The translations under genes were made by a program, and so were the position numbers. From Coptodactyla brooksi (Eukaryota > Arthropoda > Insecta > Coleoptera > Scarabaeidae): a stretch of DNA of 44,697 nucleotides. The notes below the pieces were generated by a model, which saw nothing but the letters and a program-made list of their open reading frames with translations, was not told where the DNA came from and searched no databases. Of the stretch, positions 1-27,834 are shown piece by piece (position 1 is the first letter of the stretch; the number at the start of each line of letters is the position of its first letter). The DNA lies in NCBI GenBank assembly GCA_033557675.1, contig JAWQRM010000014.1:1-44697 (forward strand), read 5' to 3'.

Positions 1-28
1 ATATATATATATATATATATATATATAT
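1..28. repeat. (AT)n microsatellite
   Basis: Fourteen uninterrupted AT dinucleotides open the window. The run may continue to the left of the window edge. Confidence 0.95.
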
Positions 29-105
29 GACCGGGAACGAGGAACCGAAATGATGACCCGTTGAACGCCTCGAACGGCGGTTCTCGGTTCGTCATTCCCG
101 GTCAT
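28..105. repeat. Inverted repeat beside the microsatellite
   Basis: Positions 28-49 and 84-105 are reverse complements over 22 bases with two mismatches (both arms read TGACCGGGAA/TGACG-type ends), separated by about 34 bases. It looks like a small foldback element or remnant. No target-site duplication could be judged because the left flank is simple AT repeat. Confidence 0.7.
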
Positions 106-803
106 ACCAAACGCGTATATTAGGTTGCCTAAGACGTAAACGCGTAATCGACTGCCTATCCTTCTTTCTGTTAATATAATTGGGAATACTTGCGGAAAAG
201 TCGTACGAATATTAAAATCCGTAATCGCCGAACGGTTGCTCGGCAGAAGTTTGCGACACGTTCGGAAATGCGATCGCAATGAATTATAAAGTTACGTCAG
301 GGAAAGGGTCGTTACTCGATACGGGATACTTCGTTCTCAAACGACGTTCCCCGTTTCGGTATGTCGTTAAAAAATATAATACGATTGAACGACTCGGCCG
401 AAAGTGTGCCGCAAAAAGGCCGTCCGAAAATATTAAACGCTCGCCAAATACGAGAAGACGTAAGGTAGATACGTAGCGTGACAAATCCAGACGCGTAGCG
501 TGACAAATCGCTACCGATGGAAGACCGTCCGCGGGAATGCCAAGAAAAGCGGCACTAACCGTTCGTGTTAGTGATAGAAAAGCGCAAACGTCGATTCGAT
601 TTTACGAAACGACAATTTTCCGACGGGCTCGCACGACAGTTAGTTACTTTTGCGGAAATTTACGCGCAAGTGGAAAAAGTATTTTTGACTTATCGTCGAT
701 GTTAGAAACCTTACCGTCTTTTGTACCCGGTGCCGTAAGCTCCGTAATCGTAAAGTTTTTTGGAACGAACATTTTAAGCTCATTATTGAAAAAAACGTTT
801 TAG
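106..803. other. Upstream spacer or first fibrillin intron, no gene recognised
   Basis: No convincing coding exon was found. A signal-peptide exon of fibrillin is expected upstream of 804 but no open frame here combines a start codon, a hydrophobic stretch and a usable donor, so it probably lies left of the window. A 16-base direct repeat (cgtagcgtgacaaatc) occurs at 472-487 and again at 494-509. The acceptor for the first visible fibrillin exon ends at 803. Confidence 0.6.
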
Positions 804-18468
<17,665 letters not shown>

Positions 18469-18827
18469 CAGTAACCTTATGTTTAATTTATAACTAGATA
18501 AATTTATTATAATTTGTATAATAATAATAATGATTATTCGAAGCGATATTAGTAGATATACTAACAGATTACACTGCCTCAAAGCGATTATGTGTTCGAA
18601 AACGACTGCCATATTTGTCGCCATCTTATTACAACTTTCGGCATATTATTTATTGCAGACTGCGCATTACGTGCCGACGAGAATGTTTTTACGACCCGCG
18701 ATATTTCGCCCTGTGTAACGTTAAAACATCTAAGATCGAATTATCGCTGTAAAATGCTACTGCGATCGCTTGATGTATATTGCGTTGATTGACGTGCCGC
18801 CAATAATTATGTATCTTCCTTTTTCTC

Positions 18828-18833
18828 AATAAA
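18828..18833 (+). terminator. Possible poly(A) signal of fibrillin
   Basis: An AATAAA hexamer 360 bases after the fibrillin stop codon, followed by a T-rich stretch (tttttctttttg). Closer AT-rich sequence lacks an exact hexamer. Confidence 0.5.
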
Positions 18834-18917
18834 CGCATATGTAAATAGTTTTTCTTTTTGTTCTCACATTGATTGGACCCGGTTATGTCCGGTTATAACA
18901 GTGATAAGAACAGTAAT

Positions 18918-19013
18918 GTTACTACGTATGCGCACAGGCGTACCTGTGCGCATACGTAGTAACGAATGCTGCTTTTGTTACACACATCATAATGTGTGTA
19001 AGAAAAGCAGCAT
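18918..19013. repeat. Two adjacent long hairpins
   Basis: The first hairpin has perfect 21-base arms (18918-18938 and 18943-18963, gttactacgtatgcgcacagg) around a 4-base loop. The second (18966-18987 and 18992-19013) pairs ATGCTGCTTTT with AAAAGCAGCAT and TACACACAT with ATGTGTGTA, with one mismatch and loop CATA. They sit 0.45 kb downstream of fibrillin. Confidence 0.9.
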
Positions 19014-19313
19014 GCCAACAACCATAATAGATTGCTTTTGCACTGCCCAACGCTTGTACTAAGCTTTGAATAGACGCCGACACAAGGTAAAAAGCGCCCT
19101 TTACTTAATTCGCTTTTATTGAGAATCCTCTGTATAATAAAGTCATGGGAACGGGTCTGTACGTAAGTTTCCGGTGTCCGTGCGGCGTCGACTGCATTCG
19201 AAACAGCTCGGCATCGATTGAGCGGTTACAGAAACGAGACGTAAAGATTGTTGGATTTCGACTGGCCGCGATCCAACGACCTCACTCACTCCGGACAGAA
19301 AGAAGCCTTTGCA

Positions 19314-19427
19314 ATGAGCTACACGACCGCTCTACGAAAACTTGCGCAATCAGTTATACTCCTGGCCGTCTCATTTCTGAGTTCGGCCGTTCACGCGCAT
19401 CTTCAAAGATTTGCTTTAACTGTTTAA
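19314..19427 (+). pseudogene. Short signal-peptide ORF, possible decayed Ly6-like exon
   Basis: A 37-codon frame starts in good context (gcaATGagc). Its first 28 residues look like a secretion signal: Lys/Arg near the N-terminus, a hydrophobic core QSVILLAVSFLSSA, and a VHA cleavage motif. Just before its end, another frame reads ICFNC (19409-19423), and the original frame resumes after a stop with NECKYITKEC (19434-19463). A Cys-X-X-Cys just after a signal peptide is typical of short Ly6/three-finger proteins. This could be a frameshifted relic or chance. I found no splice donor or downstream exon. Confidence 0.3.
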
Positions 19428-20143
19428 CTGGAGAATGAATGCAAATACATTACAAAGGAATGCCCCTGAGAACCGGAAGCGTCCGAAGACCGTTGCCTCG
19501 CAGGGCGTATCGCGAATAAAAAAAAACCGTACGCAACGTAAATGGACTCGGACAGTGTGCGAATAGCGGCGCTTGTAAATTAATATTAAACTAACTCGTA
19601 CACCACATGGACGCAGGCACCATCTGTCGGGGGCAATCACGAAACTGATCGGTTCGACGCACTTACAACAGATGACTCCGTTCTGCCGTTTATCAGCTTT
19701 ACGTTTACAATAAGAATTATCATGAGGTGCTAAATTGTACTTTTTCCCGTTTTGTACTGCTTTTGACGTATGTGCCCTCTTAAGAGCTATACTCCCAAAT
19801 GTACATCATATTTTGGAAAACATACTTTGTGTACTCATTCCTATTACCCTAATTGTTCAGTTATCGTAACAAAACCGCCAATTTCAAAAATGTCAAAAGC
19901 CTTAATCCATAAAACGAACTCGTTCGATTATCTTTCTACATTTTATCCGTTGGCGGAACCGATAACGTCGTAATCTGAATGAATCGAGAAATCTGCTCGC
20001 ACGTGTCCCGCTTATTTGACCGCCAAATTCGGAAATTGACGGTTTTCGTGCGCTTTCCCACCAGGATCGTAACTTGCCGTTTTTTGTTTGTTTTGCGTTT
20101 TACTTCGTACCTGCGCTTTCGAACGACTTGAAGCGTCCTTGTC

Positions 20144-21446
20144 ATGTCCGCTACAGAACCTCAGTGCAAGAGAACCAAGACGACCATGAACTCACTGGAG
20201 CAATTAAAGAAATACACCACCGTAGTCGCGGATACTGGCGATTTCGAAGGTAGCAAATTCTATTCAAAATAAAAGCTAATCGATAAAGTTCTTTATGAAT
20301 TGTAAAACACGCGCAGTCATTATTCGTTTTTACATTGCACCAATGCCCTTCAAATGAAATAAATGAAAAAATGATGAATATGAAGTACGTTCCGGACGAA
20401 AACGTCATTTATCTAGCAGTAGTATGGCTCCGCAGAACGCGTCGTGTTCTTTCCGGAGCCGGTGCTGCTTTTTAAGTTCGTTTGCCGACGTCGCAATTAT
20501 ATTACAGTTTCGAACGTAAAATGATTTCCGTGAAATTTCGTTTTCAGCAATGAAAAAATATAAGCCGACCGACGCGACGACAAACCCGTCCTTAATTCTC
20601 CAAGCCGCGTCGTTACCCCAGTACGAGCATCTCGTAGACGAGGCCGTTAGGTGCGGCTCAAAAATCGGCACGACTCCGGAGGAGAAGCTGGACGCCGCCA
20701 TGGACACCGTCTGCGTTCTGTTTGGCGCGGAAATCCTGAAGATCATTCCGGGCAGGGTTTCGACCGAGGTGGACGCGCGCTTGTCTTTCGATACCGAAGC
20801 GAGCGTACGAAAGGCGAGGCGATTAATAGAACTGTACGCGGAGCACGGAATCGACAAGGAGCGCATTTTAATTAAGCTGGCTTCGACGTGGGAAGGAATT
20901 CGCGCCGCCCGAATCTTGGAAAGGGAGGACGGGATTCACTGTAACTTAACCTTACTTTTCTGCATGGCCCAAGCCATCGCTTGCGCCGAAGCCGGCGTCA
21001 CCTTAATTTCACCTTTCGTCGGAAGAATACTAGACTGGCACGTGGAAAACGCGGAGAAGAAGACCTACGAGGGGGAGGAAGACCCCGGCGTCATTTCCGT
21101 AACCCAAATTTACAACTATTACAAGAAATTTCAGTACAAAACGGTCGTGATGGGGGCCTCCTTCAGAAACGTCGGCGAAATAATCGCGCTGGCCGGTTGC
21201 GACCTGCTAACGATAAGTCCGAAACTGCTGGGCGAGTTGGAGGACTCTACGACGCCGGTGCCCAAACTCCTCGACGCCGCCAATGCGACTCGACAAAAAT
21301 TGGAAAAAATCTGTATCGACGAAATCGCCTTCAGGTGGATGTTAAACGAGGACAGAATGGCCACCGATAAACTGTCCGACGGAATAAGAAAGTTTGCCGC
21401 CGACGCCGTGAAGCTAGAGAAGGTATTAAAATCTAAGTTGAATTGA
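20144..21446 (+). CDS. Transaldolase
   Basis: Cytosolic enzyme of the non-oxidative pentose phosphate pathway; it moves a dihydroxyacetone unit between sedoheptulose-7-phosphate and glyceraldehyde-3-phosphate. Two exons, 20144-20249 and 20548-21446, encode 334 residues (human TALDO1 is 337). The start MSATEPQC is chosen because the following [17 protein letters not shown] aligns with the conserved N-terminus. The catalytic Schiff-base lysine is at about residue 145 in [12 protein letters not shown]. Other hallmarks are [39 protein letters not shown] and [12 protein letters not shown]. It ends in [17 protein letters not shown]. The intron is 298 bases, phase 1. All key residues are intact. Confidence 0.97.
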
Positions 21447-21512
21447 TTCGACTTTCTCTTTTTCCGTTCCTTTTTCTCGTGAGTTGTTATAATATACGAT
21501 GATAAGATGGTT

Positions 21513-21518
21513 AATAAA
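21513..21518 (+). terminator. Poly(A) signal of transaldolase
   Basis: AATAAA 66 bases after the TGA stop of transaldolase. Confidence 0.7.
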
Positions 21519-22616
21519 AAAGGTTTCTTATTTGGAACTGGCCGTTTCTGTATATATTCTGCGATAATTTTAATTTCCAATTGCACTGCAGTGCGATTCG
21601 AAAAATATCTGTGGGAGAGCGGATGAAAAACGGGAACATTTCAATACGATCCCGTATTGTCAATTAAATATTTATAAAATAATTCATATTAATGGTGTTT
21701 AGATCACTCTAGGTATAGAGTGATTCATGAGAATACAAATACAAAAAGAGAGGATACAAAAGAGGTATCTTTTGCTTAACACGTTTGCCACCGCAAACGC
21801 ACACATGGCGTCGCTTAGTTACTCATTTGACACTCCATAATTTTAACGCGGTAGTGAATGTGTTAAACAAGGTAGGAGAATACATTTGCTGAATTAAAGT
21901 TGGCACTGAATAAACCGGACTAGCCCTGAACGAACTGGACTCTGTCAAGTTAATACTGTCTTCATTCGGAATATCTTCAACTATATAAAACAATAGTGCA
22001 TATATATAACAATAGTTCAATAGGATAATAGTTATATAAGGGATTAAAACATCTCCCGCTAGGGAGATTAAGTCCCTCACCCTTTGGGCTCAGGACTAAA
22101 TATTTCTCCCTCACGGATAAAACCTAGTTTAATGTCGTGTTGTATACAATATTTTATTTTTAATTCGAATTCAATACTAATATCAGACAGCTAATATAAC
22201 TTTGATGTTAAAGCGAGGTACGCATGCAGTTTTACCATACTGCATCGGATTGCCGTGATCGTTGTCAAAAAAACTAGTTTTTTGAAAGACTTTAAAGTAA
22301 TGCTTTAGTACCCGAAAACTGACAATCAAAAGCGTACTTTGAATGCAAATTAAAAATAACAGTAATATATAATCTGTTGAGCGATACTGTCCGATCAATT
22401 GATATTTAAACGAACGTGTACGGATAAATGACGATATTGATCCATACCGTAGTGGCGTGACAGAAATCTGCTGCAGGTAGCGCCGCCAATCTCGGTATTA
22501 TTTTTACTGGAGCGGCAACTAGATGGCGGTACGTAAATAAATTTTGACATTCGCTACCGAAACCGATAGAAAACTCGCTCTGCAAGCCGGACGAACGGTT
22601 CGAAAGTTCCGAAATT
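21519..22616. other. Spacer between transaldolase and TBCB
   Basis: No gene seen. Small hairpins occur at 21703-21724 (ATCACTCT/AGAGTGAT) and 22051-22068 (ATCTCCC/GGGAGAT), with a further dyad around agtcc...aggact to 22097. The last 150 bases should hold the TBCB promoter and leader. Confidence 0.6.
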
Positions 22617-23444
22617 ATGGCGGACTATAAAGTTGTGACGCCGGATTTCGTAACCTTACACATTTCCACGTCGAAAAACGACTTATCCTTCAACGAGAAA
22701 CGTTTTCCCAAGGACATTACCGTATCCGATTTAAAAGTAAGTGCGGTTTTCGAAACTATTCGGGGCAATAGGTGGGTGTTTTCCAGGCAAAACTCGAGTT
22801 GATGACTGGCGGGAATTGTGCGACGATGCGAATCGAAGCGTACTCCAAAGACGACAAGCTGGTGTGTTCCCTGGGCGATGACAAAGCGTTATTGGGATCG
22901 TATCCCTTGGAGAACGGAATGCGACTGCATGTCATCGATAAGTTCTCGATACGAAACGAATTGGATTTCGGAAGCGTGGAAAAATTCGAAATCCCGGAAG
23001 AGATCTACGCCAAGAAAACCGATTCGGTCAGGGCGTTTTTGGTGAAAAACAAACTGGGTAAATTGTAAACGCCGTTTACGGTACTTAACTAAACGCCCGC
23101 CGTTTTCAGGGCAGTACAACGAGGAATTCATCGAGAACAAACGAAAGGAGGAAGAAGAGGAAAGGAAAATTTGCGACGCCGTCATCGTGGGGTCTCGGTG
23201 TAAAGTGCAGGTCCCCAACGCTAGCACGCGGCTAGGTGCGGTAATGTACGCGGGAAAAATCGAAGGCTTAGCCGGCCATTGGGTGGGAGTGAGGTATGAC
23301 GAACCGTTGGGCAAAAACGACGGGACTTGTAAGGGAAAACGGTACTTCGAATGCACGCAGAACTACGGCGCGTTTGTTAAGCCCCGACACGTGCTTTGCG
23401 GCGACTTTCCAGAGGAGGATTACGATTTGAACGAGGAAATATGA
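22617..23444 (+). CDS. Tubulin-folding cofactor B
   Basis: Chaperone of the tubulin folding pathway that handles alpha-tubulin and, with cofactor E, helps dissociate the tubulin heterodimer. Three exons (22617-22736, 22787-23057, 23110-23444) give 241 residues; human TBCB is 244. The N-terminal ubiquitin-like domain covers about residues 8-90. A short charged coiled segment (ENKRKEEEEERK) follows, then a CAP-Gly domain with AGKIEGLAGHWVGV and the signature GKNDG. The C-terminus EEDYDLNEEI resembles the acidic tail used in family members to bind cofactor E or CAP-Gly domains. Introns are only 50 and 52 bases. It is convergent with DDX10, 2 kb away. Confidence 0.96.
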
Positions 23445-23916
23445 TTGAGCGGTTTTTTTTCACAAACATTTTTCCAATTTTTATTTGTGCATTTATAATT
23501 AAGTAAATTCTTTGTTATCTCCGTACGTTCGTTTCTTATAACGCCCACATCCCGTTTTCTCCTAATCTTTTAATTTTCGATCTACTACCTTATTACTTGT
23601 ATCTCGTTCTATACTTTTTGAATATACTACCCGATAATTTCCAGTATCAAAATTATACTATGGAGCGAATTAATGTGGTGATACGAGCCGATAAAATTTA
23701 AAAGTGACTAGAAAATTAACGTGTTTAAGTGGGTTTTTTTTACAAAAGATCACATCCTAGATGAGCAGAAATATCCTCAATAATATTTGCCGCAACAGGT
23801 CTCGCGTTTTCTCTGGAAGGCCCCCCTTCAAATTTGCAAACTATAGCAGATACACGATAACGAAAACGTCACATCAATGTAAAAATTTGTACTATAAGAT
23901 GATTAGAACCAGTAAG

Positions 23917-24094
23917 CACCTCAACCACAATAGTAATGTTTTAAAACTCAACATATGTCTCGGTTTATCCAATAAACCGTCCTGAGGAGAAAGGATGGTT
24001 TGATGATGAATGAATCATTTTCTCCTGAAGATGATTCATTCGATAAACCGAAACATATGTTGAGTTTTAAAACATTAGTATTGTGGTTGAGGTG
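23917..24094. mobile_element. Foldback element with 53-base arms
   Basis: Arms 23917-23969 and 24042-24094 (beginning CACCTCAACCACAATA) are reverse complements with two mismatches, around a 72-base centre that itself contains aatgaatcat/atgattcatt. On either side lies a tttgtactataagatgat-type sequence, at 23886-23903 and about 24144-24170. A related sequence occurs in the exportin-4 intron at about 34626-34656, so the elements belong to a dispersed family. Non-coding MITE is the likely class. Confidence 0.8.
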
Positions 24095-24237
24095 TTTGTT
24101 AATTCTAGTGACTACAAGACCACAGATCTCTGTTTCTTCTAATACTATAAGATGATGCAGAATGCTCGATAATAGATAAATAGTGAGCGTTCACTTTTTA
24201 TTTAGTTATAAAAAGTATTTAATTCAAATGTTCCGTT

Positions 24238-24303
24238 CTTTAGTAAATTTGCTTATTATTTCAAAATAGTCTTTAGTAAATTTGCTTATTATTTCAAAAT
24301 AGT
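24238..24303. repeat. 33-bp perfect tandem duplication
   Basis: The unit starting ctttagtaaatttgc occupies 24238-24270 and is repeated exactly at 24271-24303. The identity suggests a recent duplication. Confidence 0.95.
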
Positions 24304-25279
24304 CTAGTCTGCTCTATCTGGAAATATATATTTAGAGTTCCCAAATTTATATTTAGCGGCGCTTGACCCATTGTCGCTTGTAGAAAGTTTTTAATCGAAT
24401 ATTACATTTAAGAATCCCTTATCGATAATTTCTTAAATAAAATTACAGGTTTGGCCTTAGTCTAAAATTGACTGCAAACACACTTCAGAAGTATTATTTC
24501 TTCATTTATTCCATTTTAAAATTTCATTAAACTTTATCAATTTCGTTAAATTTCCCTAAGAGTTAAAAAAATATGCAAATAAATAAATCAATAAATAATA
24601 TCGTCTACATCGTGAACATGTAGACGAAAATAATCTTCGGCAGATTTTTACTTGACGATTCATTTCAAATTCTTCAACGATGCAAGCTCCCTTCAGTTTG
24701 TTTATATCTTCGATTATACCCTTAATATTATCTTTTTTACATCCAGTGTTGCTTTGCGCGTTTCAATCCTTTCCTGCCAGTGGTACGAGTAAATCTCACC
24801 TAGAAATGCGCCCATAGAAAGTTATGACGCCACGGGCACCTAAACCTCTATAGTATTTTACTTATAGGGTATTCTATGTACTTGTACGACTGAAATACTC
24901 ACTAAAAATCAACTTAGACGCATCGATGCAATACCTTTTTTTTTCTTTAATTAAACGAAAGATGCATCGATATATGGGAGAAACTAACATTGTTTGCATG
25001 CTCTGTACAATTTTGAGTTTAGAAAATTCAAAATAATCCACTTGAACATTAGGAAAGAATATAGATATTTAAAAAATGAAAATGTTAGGAGCGAGCGGGT
25101 AAGTTCGCTTTATCTTGAAATACCGGTCGTATACGATTGTTGCTTCTCTAGCAAACGGAAACACTAGATATAAAATCTCATTTTCATTTGATTATAGACT
25201 TTGAAATTTTCTTACGGCAAACATTACACGCAGGTTGAGGATTTTTGGAAGTTTCGTTTTAGTATCAAAGTTTACACAA

Positions 25280-25447
25280 TTGTCACCACGCCACCAAAAC
25301 TGAACAGTTTATTTTTGCTTGACGCACATTTTGTCGACCAAGTCAGCATCTTCAGAAGTGTTAGTGACAAATGATCATTCATTTGTTTTTCAGTTTTGGT
25401 GAAGTTTCATTTGCTCAAAGTTTTCAGTTTTGGTAGAGTGGTGACAA
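25280..25447. mobile_element. Dispersed repeat copy B with terminal inverted repeats
   Basis: Arms 25280-25304 and 25423-25447 (TTGTCACCAC...CAAAACTGAA) are inverted repeats with two mismatches over 25 bases. The interior gacgcacattttgtcgaccaagtcagcatcttc is related to copy A in the fibrillin intron (15100-15195). No coding capacity. Confidence 0.65.
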
Positions 25448-25505
25448 TCGTTTAAACATCATACATACATTATTACATAAATAAAGTCATTTGTTTTCTA
25501 ATAAA

Positions 25506-25511
25506 TTTATT
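25506..25511 (-). terminator. Poly(A) signal of DDX10, 3 bases after the stop
   Basis: TTTATT on the plus strand is AATAAA on the minus strand, beginning 3 bases downstream of the DDX10 TGA stop (25515-25517). If used, the 3' UTR would be only about 15-35 bases. Confidence 0.55.
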
Positions 25512-25514
25512 CAC

Positions 25515-27829
25515 TCATTTCTGTTTGTTTAAAAGCAAAATAGCGAGCTCTTCCGCTTCGTTGACGGTAAGCTCTTCAGAGATTTTTACTTTTTTCGATC
25601 GATTTAGTTTTTGTTTCTTCAATTTAGTTTTGGGTTCGTCCGTTTCAATTCCCTCATTTTTCCGTTCCTCCCCTCGTTTGTTATCCTCGTCTTCTACCTT
25701 ACCGTATATCTTATCGGGGTCTGGTAACCAGGATAGATCGGGTTCGTGTTCGTCCGATGAAAATCCATCCGAATCCTCGTTCTCTCGTCGGCGTTTCCGT
25801 TTCGTCTTCAATTTCTGTTCTTTCTTTTTCGCCTTAACCTTCGCCTTGAACAGCTGCTTATCATATTTATCCTCCTCTTTTAGGATCAACTTAGCCGTTT
25901 CTATATTGATACCGGAAATATCTTGATTTTCATTTTCGTAACTCCTAGCCAATTCAGATTGTTTTTCTTTGGCGTTTTGCACTAGCGCTTCCCCTCGATC
26001 GTCAAAAATGATTTTTTTATTAGGCACAAAGTTCTTTTTCAATATTTTCTTTGCGGCCGCAATTTTTGTCGTGACCTTTCTATTCTTACCTTTAACCTGC
26101 TCTACTATTTCGTTTTGTTTAAGCGGCACGATTTCTCCATCTCTATTTGTCACGTCGAACAGACCTAACTCGTCGTCGTCCGAGTTATCGTCATCATGAA
26201 ATTGAGAGAAATCTTTTCCATCTTTTACCTTTTCATCTCGAGTTGGCGGGCGCCCTCTAGCTTTATACCTGTCGATAAATCTCACTCTAGGCGCTACGCT
26301 AAGGCCCAGAGACTTGGAATATTCCGTCGTATCCAACTCCTCCACATTAAAAATGTTCTTGTTTTTCATTAAGAAAACGGATTTAACGTAAGAGACGAAC
26401 GCCCGTTGAGCCGTATCCTTTAGGGAGGGAGTCGATGCGAGAAACGCTTCCATCTTCCTGACCGGATTTTTCAGCTTTTCAGGGTTTATTCTGAAAAAAA
26501 CAATTCAGTAATTGGTCACGAAATGCAGTCCGTGACGATGACTTACTCGATCGCTTTAACGGGTACCCTCCTATCGCTAAGCTCCTTCAGCATTCCCGCC
26601 TCGGAACGCACGAGCAACAGCAGACTTTCGCCCCCACTCGCGTACCGAGCCGTCCTACCGACTCGATGTATATAGGTGTCCGCGTCTTCGGGACAATCGG
26701 CCTGGACGACCCAGTGCACCTCGGGAAAATCTAAACCCCTCGACGCGAGGTCCGTGGCGAAAAGCACCGCGCATCGCTTCTCGCAGAACGTTTCGTAGAT
26801 TTCCATCCTTCGCAGTTGGTGCAACGTTCCGTATAGGGCTAACAAACTCACGCCCGGCCTTAGCTTGCAGAACATTTCATAGAAAAACTTGACCTGCTTA
26901 CAGGTCGATAGGAAAACGATGGTCTTCTTTTTTAAGTGGTTCTTGATAAAACTCCACAGGACGGAGACCTTCTGATGCAGCTCGCACAGCACGTAACTCT
27001 GCTCTAAGCCAGTTGGCGTGCTGTACGTCGCGTGTTCGTGCACCGAAACGTACTTCGGCGCCCTCAAGCTCAACCGCGCCAAGTCTTTGACGGACTTGGT
27101 CTGAGTGGCCGAGAACAGCAGCGTTTGCCTGTCCGACGGCAGATTGGCGATTATCGCGTTCATAGTTTGCTCGAAGCCCATGTCCAGACACCTGTCGGCC
27201 TCGTCCAACACGAGAATTTTCATGTTCACGCAGTCGAACAGCGAATTCTCGTCCATGTGCTGCAACAGCCGGCCCGGGGTGCAAACGACGATGTTGCAAA
27301 GCCCCATTCTGTTCCTTTCGAACTTCAAATCTTTCCCCCCTATAATTAACCCGGCGGAAAAGTCGTGGTTCGCGCCGACCTTGCGTAACGTCTCGAAAAT
27401 CTGATAGGCCAATTCCCGCGTCGGCGTTATCACCAACGCGCCTAAACCGTCCAATCTGGTCCATCGAGAAATAAATAACCTTTCTAAAATGGGAACGATA
27501 AAAGCCAACGTTTTGCCGGACCCGGTTTGCGCGGCGCCCAGTATGTCCGAGCCCCGCAGAGCTAACCCCACGCAGTCGCGTTGTATTTCCGTCGGCTTCG
27601 TGTACTTTGAGTCCCTTAAACCTTTGAGCGTCTTCGGCGATAGAGGAAAGTCGGAGAATTCCCGTATTCGAGTCGGGTCGATCTGATCGTACCGCTCCTT
27701 TAGCGCCTCGATGAGTTTCACTTCGGGCTCGTCACGCGAAAGCTTTTTCTTCGTGTACGCTTTCGCCTTTCCGGTTTTGCCTTTTTTTCTCGGCGCCGGA
27801 AAATTCGCTTCGTCCGGCTCGGTCTTCAT
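25515..27829 (-). CDS. ATP-dependent RNA helicase DDX10/Dbp4
   Basis: Nucleolar DEAD-box helicase needed for early 18S rRNA processing in the small-subunit processome (family knowledge for Dbp4/DDX10). Two exons on the minus strand, 27829-26547 and 26490-25515, encode 752 residues; the intron is 56 bases, phase 2. The helicase core shows a Q motif region around residue 80, AQTGSGKT at about 100-107, PTREL, TPGR, DEAD at 209-212, SAT at 240-242 and HRVGRTAR near 390. After the core comes INPEKL and AQRAFVSYVKSVFLMKNK, a hallmark of the DDX10 branch, then a long acidic and basic tail with VNKKI-like KKIIFDDRGE and SWLPDPDKIYGK. Start chosen at the only in-frame ATG; human DDX10 is longer (875). 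Confidence 0.96.
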
Positions 27830-27834
27830 CTCAT
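27826..27834 (-). promoter_or_regulatory. Two-codon uORF overlapping the DDX10 start
   Basis: On the minus strand ATG AGA TGA (27834-27826) ends with a stop that overlaps the DDX10 start codon (27829-27827). If the leader includes it, ribosomes would need leaky scanning or local reinitiation. Confidence 0.4.

Larger units (their letters stand above)
18834..20143. other. Spacer between fibrillin and transaldolase
   Basis: Apart from the twin hairpins and the signal-peptide ORF listed separately, no gene is recognisable. The last few hundred bases should contain the transaldolase promoter and leader; no TATA box stands out. Confidence 0.6.
23445..25505. other. Repeat-rich spacer between TBCB and DDX10
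   Basis: Tail-to-tail spacer with no gene seen. It holds the foldback element, the 33-bp tandem repeat and repeat copy B, in otherwise AT-rich sequence. Confidence 0.7.

Noticed and set aside
22183..22398. 71-codon minus-strand frame with a hydrophobic segment
   Set aside because: No start context, promoter or homology; AT-rich spacer commonly yields hydrophobic frames.
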